A DNA stretch of 11,168 nucleotides from JBKJUK01 sp046590705 (lineage in GTDB: Bacteria; Acidobacteriota; Thermoanaerobaculia; Gp7-AA8), in contig JBKJUK010000131.1 in the NCBI GenBank assembly GCA_046590705.1, positions 1 through 11,168 of the forward strand. The letters run 5' to 3'. The notes under the pieces are model-generated. The model was not told where the DNA came from. It made no database searches and saw only the letters and a program-made list of their open reading frames with translations. Of the stretch, positions 6,717 through 11,168 are shown piece by piece (within the stretch, counting starts at the first letter, position 1; each line of letters starts with the position of its first letter). The translations under genes were made by a program, and so were the position numbers.

Positions 6717-9251
6717 TCAGCGCCGTGGACGGACTCGTATCGACAGGTTCGTATCGACCACGAAGCTCCATTCACCGAAAGGCTGCGCAGGATTCCCGGC
6801 ACGGTCTGTCGCTTCGAGCCGAACCCTGTGCGTTCCTTCCGTCAAAGCTATCGCCGGTATGTAGCGAACATGCCCGCTCACCGGATCGAAGGTTGCCGCA
6901 ACCTGCTGACCATCAACGAGAAGGCGGATCGAATCACCTGCAACGCCGCTACCGGTATCGGTGATCGTGCCGCCGATCTCAGGTTTCGAGGTGGCCACGC
7001 GAACACCACCTGCAGGCAACAGCTCGCGGACCGCAGGCCCGACCACGTCCTCATCTGAGTTGCTGTACACGGCGCGCAGGTCGTCGAGAAAAATGGACGA
7101 TGCGTCATCACAAACGTTCACAGTCTCCACGATGTAAATCCGCTCCCACTTCAACGGAAGAATTGCGTCGGCCGGAAGGGCGGTCTCGACATACTTCCAG
7201 CCGATCCAGTCGATTCCGCCAGTTCGCGTCCTGCAATCCGCAGCCACTATGGGCGTCGGCGTAGCTGCCGGCGTGAAGTCTATGGTCTTCTGCGAGCTGT
7301 TCCCGTCGCGGAAATGACCACGCAGCCAGTGACGGCTGCCATCTCCGTAAACCCACACACCGATGCGTAGAGGGCGATCCTTGATTGGCCGATACTCCGG
7401 ACCGGGATGCTGTACGTACACGGCCGAGGTTCCGGCAGCATTCAGGTTATAGGTGAGCCAGCCTGCGCGTGTGCCGTGCCGAACGGGATTCGGGCGCATG
7501 GCGAAGGTGAAGGTCGCACTCGCGCCGACTGTCTGCACGACCATGTCGCTGACGTCTTCGTAGTCCTCGAGAATCTCCGGCACTCTTCCAACTTCGACGG
7601 TAGCGGTCGCACCCACGCCGTCGGCACTTGCCCCTACGGTTCCATTACCGATTGCCGAAGCGCTGAGCACTCCGTTCGCATCGATGGTCCCGATCGGTCC
7701 GGAGGCGACCCAGGAAGCGACGTTGTTGTCGACCACCACTGCACTTCCTGTCGCATCCCGTCCGATGAGAGAGAAACGCTGCTGTGCGTTCGGACTCACA
7801 ACGGCAGGGTTAGGTCTGATCTCGAGTGAGGAGAGTGTGTCCACGACCCTTGCGCCAGTCGACCCGGTGACTGTGCCAACACTCGCACGAACTTCCCCGG
7901 AACCAGACGCGCTGCTGGTGAAGCGTCCCGCGGAAGTGATCGAACCAATGCTGGTATTGCTCAACGTCCAGACTACATTAAGAGGATCAACGGCCACCTT
8001 GTTGTACGCCGCGTCCTGTCCCTTCACGCTGTAACTCGCACCGCTGCCAACTAGAAATGTCGTATTCGACGGATTCACAGAAGCGATCGCCAGCGCTCCG
8101 GTAGGCGCTGTACTGAAGAGAATCAAACCGTTACTCACTCCGCGCTCGAACCCGTCCGAACCTCGATTGATCTGAGCCACACCGTCATCACCAGGTTGAC
8201 GCACGGCCAGGGTCGTCGATCCGCCACCGTCCATGTTGATTGCGGTGACGGCACCACGACTCAGTAGCAGTTCTCCGAGTTCGTCGAGCCGGACACCGAT
8301 ACTGTATCCCGGTTGCCGGCCATCAACGACAGCCATGATCAGTGCACCCGAAGCAGTCAATCCCAGGGCAGTACGCGGATGGGTCACGTCCGAGAATCCA
8401 GGCGTGTCAGGCGCGATGCTGATCGCGCCGCCGCGGACGATGAAATGACCGCCCCCGACCACATGCGTCGCGTTCTCCCATCCAGCAGTGATGGTCGTAG
8501 TAAACGAAACGTTTTGACCGACAATCATCGCGCTCAGGAATGTAGCCGCAGCGGCAGAGCCGGATAAAACGACCTCGCTCTGACCGATCGGTGTATCTCC
8601 GGCCGATGTCCGCACCTGGCTCACCGTTCCGGAGAACGTTCCGCTCTGGCGAAGTGGAAGTGCTACTCCTGTGAGTACGACTTCGGTTCCGCTCGCGTCA
8701 GTACCGGTCTTCGCTCCGAAACGCGACGTGTAGACAACGAAGTCACCAGTGCCTCGCGACAGATTGACTTTACGTGCCGTGAGCGCGATTCCGTCGCTGC
8801 GCGTGACACGGGTGTTCACATCGGCCAGTGCGATCATCAGTTCTCGAGTCGGCTTCACTCCGAAGGTTGGTCGCGGGTCACCGCCGTCGGACATGAGCTC
8901 ACCGAACTCAATGTGCATGCCGACGGGCGCTTCACGCGTGCTCCAGAAATCCGCATTGGTCGCAGCGACGGCGCGATGGCCTTCTCGGTTCTTACGATTG
9001 GCCTGCGAGGTCATCGTCTCCAGCCCGCTGATCCGATCGTTCGACAGCGACGCCTCGAATGAGAGCACGAGCTCGAGCGGATTCACTTCAACGATGTAGG
9101 CGGCCTGTCGCCCGGCAGTCGTGGTGATGAACGTACCTCGGTCATACGTCGTTCCCGGCGCGATCGTGACCTTGCCTTCGGAAACGAAAGGTGTCGTAAC
9201 GGAGGCAGACGCAGAGATCGCGAAGAGCAGCAGAGCCAGAGTTATACGCAT
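6717..9251 (-). CDS. Secreted phosphodiester glycosidase (NAGPA domain) with Ig-like and carbohydrate-binding-like domains
   Basis: An 844-residue exported protein. It has a signal peptide at about 1-17 (MRITLALLLFAISASAS). The NAGPA/phosphodiester glycosidase domain spans about 45-382, with TNADFW near 98-103, HPRTALG at 291-297, VVDGRQPGYS at 308-317 and INMDGGGSTTL at 338-348. Two Big-type Ig-like repeats cover about 388-470 and 471-556. A beta-sandwich domain at about 558-731 has RPNPVRHG, VWVYGDGSRHWLRGHFRD, DWIGWKYVE and FLDDLRAVY. A final Ig-like domain runs about 738-836 (SGVAGDSIRLLVDG). The family hydrolyses sugar phosphodiesters such as GlcNAc-1-phosphodiesters; the actual substrate is unknown, and cell-wall or exopolysaccharide links are possible. 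The order matches multidomain proteins I know from Firmicutes, hinting at wide sharing. No membrane anchor is seen, so it is probably periplasmic or released. The start lacks a good Shine-Dalgarno but is fixed by the signal peptide. It is divergent from the monooxygenase gene. Confidence 0.9.
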   Translation of the reverse strand: MRITLALLLFAISASASVTTPFVSEGKVTIAPGTTYDRGTFITTTAGRQAAYIVEVNPLELVLSFEASLSNDRISGLETMTSQANRKNREGHRAVAATNADFWSTREAPVGMHIEFGELMSDGGDPRPTFGVKPTRELMIALADVNTRVTRSDGIALTARKVNLSRGTGDFVVYTSRFGAKTGTDASGTEVVLTGVALPLRQSGTFSGTVSQVRTSAGDTPIGQSEVVLSGSAAAATFLSAMIVGQNVSFTTTITAGWENATHVVGGGHFIVRGGAISIAPDTPGFSDVTHPRTALGLTASGALIMAVVDGRQPGYSIGVRLDELGELLLSRGAVTAINMDGGGSTTLAVRQPGDDGVAQINRGSDGFERGVSNGLILFSTAPTGALAIASVNPSNTTFLVGSGASYSVKGQDAAYNKVAVDPLNVVWTLSNTSIGSITSAGRFTSSASGSGEVRASVGTVTGSTGARVVDTLSSLEIRPNPAVVSPNAQQRFSLIGRDATGSAVVVDNNVASWVASGPIGTIDANGVLSASAIGNGTVGASADGVGATATVEVGRVPEILEDYEDVSDMVVQTVGASATFTFAMRPNPVRHGTRAGWLTYNLNAAGTSAVYVQHPGPEYRPIKDRPLRIGVWVYGDGSRHWLRGHFRDGNSSQKTIDFTPAATPTPIVAADCRTRTGGIDWIGWKYVETALPADAILPLKWERIYIVETVNVCDDASSIFLDDLRAVYSNSDEDVVGPAVRELLPAGGVRVATSKPEIGGTITDTGSGVAGDSIRLLVDGQQVAATFDPVSGHVRYIPAIALTEGTHRVRLEATDRAGNPAQPFGEWSFVVDTNLSIRVRPRR

Positions 9252-9257
9252 CGCTGC

Positions 9258-9263
9258 ATTCTA
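9258..9263 (-). promoter_or_regulatory. Possible -10 box giving a leaderless glycosidase mRNA
   Basis: TAGAAT lies only six bases before the ATG of the glycosidase gene, and no Shine-Dalgarno is present in that gap. A -10 box there would place the transcript start at or beside the start codon. No convincing -35 box is seen at 16-18 bp. The rest of 9252-9456 shows nothing else I can support. Confidence 0.25.
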
Positions 9264-9456
9264 ACGGAGTGCGCGTCCACACGCGACGAGGAGGCCGGGG
9301 TCGAGTGGCCACCGTCACGCATGTTCATCGAGCGGCGCGCTCCCGCTCGCTAGCCCGCAGCAGACGGCAGATCTGGATCGGGATCGGTCCGGCTCGTACG
9401 GCAGGGCAGGTTCGGTCGGAGTGGCGCACTGCGCTACTCTTCGCGGGAGGATTGTC

Positions 9457-9777
9457 ATGAATGAGATCGTAGTGATCGCAAATTTTCGCGCGAAAGAAGG
9501 TAGGGAAGCACAACTGCTGGAGGCCTTGCGTGAGGCAGTGCGGTCGACAGTGGAAGAAGCAGGATGCCTGCGTTACGCGCTGCACCGCTCCACTGATGAC
9601 CCGCGAAGTCTGGCTATGATCGAGCGCTGGACTTCGAGCGAAGATCTGGAACGCCACCTCGAGAGCAGTCACATCAAGACCCTCTTCGCCGTCACTGCAC
9701 CGCTGCTCGAACAGCCCGCAGTCATCTCCACCTGGCAGCCGCTCACCGACGACCTCGGAGATCTGGCCCGGCTCTGA
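9457..9777 (+). CDS. Antibiotic-biosynthesis-monooxygenase-fold protein (YgiN/quinol monooxygenase-like)
   Basis: A 106-residue cytoplasmic protein of single ABM domain length. The opening strand IVVIANFRAKEG, helix EAQLLEALREAVRSTVEEAGCLRYALH, strand SLAMIERWTS and helix SSEDLERHLESSHIKTL follow the ferredoxin-like dimeric alpha-beta barrel order. The EAGCLRY, ERW and H-x-x-SSH pattern is typical of the YgiN-like group, whose members include quinol oxidases and many proteins of unknown substrate. The ATG at 9457 is chosen because GGGAGG precedes it by seven bases; a GTG at 9421 would add 12 poorly conserved-looking residues. It stands alone on the plus strand, divergent from the glycosidase gene and followed 16 bp later by a hairpin element. 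The actual substrate cannot be told. Confidence 0.88.
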   Translation: MNEIVVIANFRAKEGREAQLLEALREAVRSTVEEAGCLRYALHRSTDDPRSLAMIERWTSSEDLERHLESSHIKTLFAVTAPLLEQPAVISTWQPLTDDLGDLARL

Positions 9778-9793
9778 TGCAATGCCGCCAGGA

Positions 9794-9906
9794 AAAGCCC
9801 AGAGTTGAAAACTCTGGCCACCTTGATTCCTCGCATCGCCCGCACTCCTTGCTGCAGTAGGACCGTCGACGATTTCCAGTGGCCAAAGTTTTCAACTTTG
9901 GGCTTT
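9794..9906. repeat. Paired inverted REP-like hairpins
   Basis: Two 28-bp elements face each other, at 9794-9821 and 9879-9906 (reverse complement), with 26 of 28 bases identical and 57 bp between them. Each is itself a hairpin: CCAGAGTT-GAA-AACTCTGG (9799-9817) and CCAAAGTT-TTC-AACTTTGG (9883-9901). The only two differences between the elements are at paired positions of the stem, so G-C in one is A-T in the other and the stem is kept. This looks like the paired palindromes (BIME-like) made of REP elements. No RAYT transposase is in the window. The first hairpin lies 17 bp after the monooxygenase stop and may shape its mRNA 3' end, but no T-run follows. Confidence 0.8.
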
Positions 9907-10184
9907 CGTCTCCACCCTGGAGATCGTTAGACAGCCGAGAGGGTGGCGGCGGGTCGCACGTGCATCGACCTCCCGTTCCATTCCGGACTCCGCGACTCCC
10001 CAACGATTCAAGAGCTTCGAACCTGCCCCCGCTTTGAACACAATGGCTCAATGCCTGACAATGAACTGAGTATCGGCTGCACCGGACGACCGCCGGACTG
10101 ATGCAGCGCGGAATCAATCAACAGTACGAACGACATCCTGACTGAATTCGCTCTGCGAGATCGGTGGGATCAGAGGAAAGACAG
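9907..10184. other. Non-coding stretch before the SPW gene
   Basis: I see no credible coding frame or RNA gene here. The only sites I can suggest are the weak promoter at 10034-10062 and the ribosome-binding site AGAGGAAAG just before 10185. Confidence 0.5.
10034..10062 (+). promoter_or_regulatory. Weak candidate promoter of the SPW gene
   Basis: TTGAAC (10034-10039) and GACAAT (10057-10062) are separated by 17 bp, and each matches the sigma-70 consensus in four of six bases. It would give a leader of about 115 bases. The match is modest and may be chance. Confidence 0.25.
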
Positions 10185-10565
10185 ATGAAGATTCTCACTC
10201 CGCGGATTCATGGAATTCTAGATTTCGTCGTTGTGGCGCTGTTCGCTCTCGCACCAACGCTCTTCGGATTCAGCGGGGCCCCGGCCACCCTGTCCTACGC
10301 TCTCGCGGTCATTCACCTCATCCTCACGCTCATCACAGCGTTCCCCTACGGCATCCTCAAGCTGGTTCCGTTTACGATCCATGGCGCGATTGAAGTGATC
10401 GTCTCGATCTTTCTTGTGCTTGCCCCCTGGATCTTCGGCTTCGCTGCAGAAGAGAACGCCAAAATGTTCTACATCGGATCGGGCATCCTGATCTTCATCG
10501 TCTACCTCACCACCGATTACAAAGCAGCTGCAGCAGACCCTGCCTCACATACACGCACCGCCTGA
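10185..10565 (+). CDS. SPW-repeat family integral membrane protein
   Basis: A 126-residue protein with four hydrophobic helices (about 9-31, 37-57, 63-83 and 92-110) and a short polar tail (DYKAAAADPASHTRTA). It shows an internal duplication: IHGILDFVVVALFALAPTLFGF near the N-terminus and IHGAIEVIVSIFLVLAPWIFGF in the second half. This two-repeat, four-helix layout is that of the SPW-repeat family. Here the signature tripeptide reads APT and APW instead of SPW. The ATG at 10185 follows AGAGGAAAG; a GTG at 10164 would place that ribosome-binding site inside the coding frame. The family's function is not known. The gene seems to stand alone and is followed nine bases later by a strong hairpin. 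Confidence 0.85.
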   Translation: MKILTPRIHGILDFVVVALFALAPTLFGFSGAPATLSYALAVIHLILTLITAFPYGILKLVPFTIHGAIEVIVSIFLVLAPWIFGFAAEENAKMFYIGSGILIFIVYLTTDYKAAAADPASHTRTA

Positions 10566-10569
10566 ACCT

Positions 10570-10761
10570 TCACGCGACCGGCTCGCAGCTTTGGCAGCCG
10601 CAGCCGGTCGCACATCCGATCAGATGAAAGCAGCTTCCCCATTCGTCACCATGTAAAGCCGGACGGCCGCAACGGCACAGTTCCGTTTCACTGTCCAGCG
10701 AGTCGCGCACAAGAGCCCAGCGGGCTGCGCATGGCGTGCCCGACACCCTTCGTGTGAACAT
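10570..10761 (-). CDS. Doubtful small Cys-rich protein
   Basis: A 63-codon frame fills a gap with no plus-strand gene. Its C-terminal half is striking: CRCGRPALHGDEWGSCFHL, then a GCATGCGCQSC segment, with eight Cys and two His in about 30 residues, as in small zinc-binding proteins. Codon choice in the middle (GAC, GAA, CTG, TGC GGC) looks natural. Against it: the ATG has no ribosome-binding site, and the last 14 codons coincide with a perfect 10-bp inverted repeat that could be the terminator of the SPW gene, so some of the Cys pattern may be an accident of that hairpin. I do not recognise a family. Confidence 0.3.
   Translation of the reverse strand: MFTRRVSGTPCAARWALVRDSLDSETELCRCGRPALHGDEWGSCFHLIGCATGCGCQSCEPVA
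10574..10611 (+). terminator. Strong hairpin after the SPW gene
   Basis: A perfect 10-bp inverted repeat, GCGACCGGCT (10574-10583) and AGCCGGTCGC (10602-10611), with an 18-base loop, starts nine bases after the SPW stop codon. No T-run follows, so intrinsic termination is uncertain, but the place and strength suit a 3' end structure. Confidence 0.45.
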
Positions 10762-10836
10762 CCGGTGTCGTGATGCCGCTCACAAGCAGCGCCGGAGATT
10801 CGATGGATCATGCCTCTCGGTAGTGAGGAGAGGAAC

Positions 10837-11097
10837 GTGACGCACAGCGAGTGGCTCAGGAAGGCAGTGACAGAACTCGAAAATGAGATTGCAGGCAGCA
10901 GCATCTTCGAGAGCGCCTTTCCTCCCAGCATCGACGAGATCCGCGAGCTGACCAGACGAATCGTCATCCACCGCTTTCTGCAGCAGGAACTCGATCGCCG
11001 CGACGCAGAGGCGGAAACATCATGCTCTGTCGATACGGCCCGCGAGGTGACACAGAAAAGAGTTCGGAACGACGTTCAGGTTCTCTCGGTCTGCTGA
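10837..11097 (+). CDS. Uncharacterised 86-residue protein
   Basis: I do not recognise this protein. It is highly charged and mostly helical in appearance: HSEWLRKAVTELENEIAG, then SIDEIRELTRRIVIHRFLQQE, then a looser tail ending LSVC, with two Cys. There is no signal peptide or membrane segment, so it is likely cytoplasmic. Codon use (GAG, ATC, CTG, CGC, GAC) matches the real genes nearby. The GTG at 10837 is preferred because GAGGAGAGG lies just upstream; an ATG at 10810 would add nine residues and put that site inside the frame. It might be a small DNA- or protein-binding adaptor, but nothing in the sequence shows this. Confidence 0.6.
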   Translation: MTHSEWLRKAVTELENEIAGSSIFESAFPPSIDEIRELTRRIVIHRFLQQELDRRDAEAETSCSVDTAREVTQKRVRNDVQVLSVC

Positions 11098-11130
11098 ATT
11101 CGATCAGTTCGGAAACCACAGCACAATGGT

Positions 11131-11159
11131 AGGGGCGACCTGCGGTCGCCCGCTCCCCT
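11131..11159. repeat. Palindromic intergenic element (GGGGCGACC type)
   Basis: GGGCGACC (11133-11140) and GGTCGCCC (11144-11151) form a perfect 8-bp dyad with a 3-base loop. It is bracketed by AGGGG and CCCCT, which can pair further after a short mismatch. It lies 35 bp after the stop of the last gene and may act as its 3' end structure. The motif resembles GC-rich palindromes dispersed between genes in many environmental genomes. The remainder to 11168 shows nothing. Confidence 0.55.
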
Positions 11160-11168
11160 GACGTTTCG

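Noticed and set aside
6405..7058. A 217-codon plus-strand frame
   Set aside because: It runs through the inverted-repeat element and over the 3' end of the glycosidase gene on the other strand; Arg-rich composition is typical of an antisense shadow in GC-rich DNA.
7407..7829. A 140-codon plus-strand frame
   Set aside because: It is antisense to the Ig-like and beta-sandwich part of the glycosidase gene and has no motif.
9365..9391. Short direct repeat of GATCGG units
   Set aside because: Only two to three imperfect copies, within what is expected by chance in GC-rich DNA.
10620..10967. A 115-codon minus-strand frame
   Set aside because: It overlaps the better supported plus-strand gene at 10837-11097 and has no recognisable features.

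Overview
The window comes from a GC-rich, diderm (outer-membrane) bacterium. The evidence is a TonB-dependent receptor, a second outer-membrane beta-barrel protein that ends in Phe, and several Sec signal peptides. The mix of a TonB receptor, a large secreted phosphodiester-glycosidase protein and intergenic DNA full of palindromes and heptamer arrays fits an Acidobacteriota-like lineage. That is an inference from style only: no rRNA or other marker gene is present.

Layout. Positions 1-146 hold two 7-bp-period repeat arrays; the second runs into the 3' end of the first gene. From 6256 down to 139 five genes lie on the minus strand. In transcription order they are a TonB-dependent receptor (6256-3824), a small His/Cys secreted protein of DUF2946 type (3699-3397), an outer-membrane porin-like protein (3350-1911), a Zn/Mn-type ABC substrate-binding protein (1896-988) and its ABC-3 permease (978-139). 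A hairpin terminator candidate (3756-3789) separates the receptor from the other four, which are tightly spaced and look like one operon. Together they describe a metal (probably zinc) path across the outer membrane, periplasm and inner membrane. The cognate ABC ATPase is not in the window.

Positions 6257-6716 carry a candidate receptor promoter and a roughly 180-bp imperfect inverted-repeat element. Positions 6717-9251 (minus) encode an 844-residue secreted phosphodiester glycosidase (NAGPA) protein with Ig-like and carbohydrate-binding-like domains. The right end is on the plus strand: a YgiN-like antibiotic-biosynthesis-type monooxygenase (9457-9777), a pair of inverted hairpin elements (9794-9906), a four-helix SPW-repeat membrane protein (10185-10565) and an unrecognised 86-residue protein (10837-11097). 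Between the last two is a strong hairpin and a doubtful Cys-rich minus-strand ORF. The window ends in another palindromic intergenic element (11131-11159).

The genes belong to known families, and I see no clear new defence or biosynthetic system. The least ordinary content is the non-coding part: four unrelated kinds of repeat in 11 kb, one of which supplies a stop codon and one of which shows a compensatory base-pair change, plus the partial metal-uptake operon.
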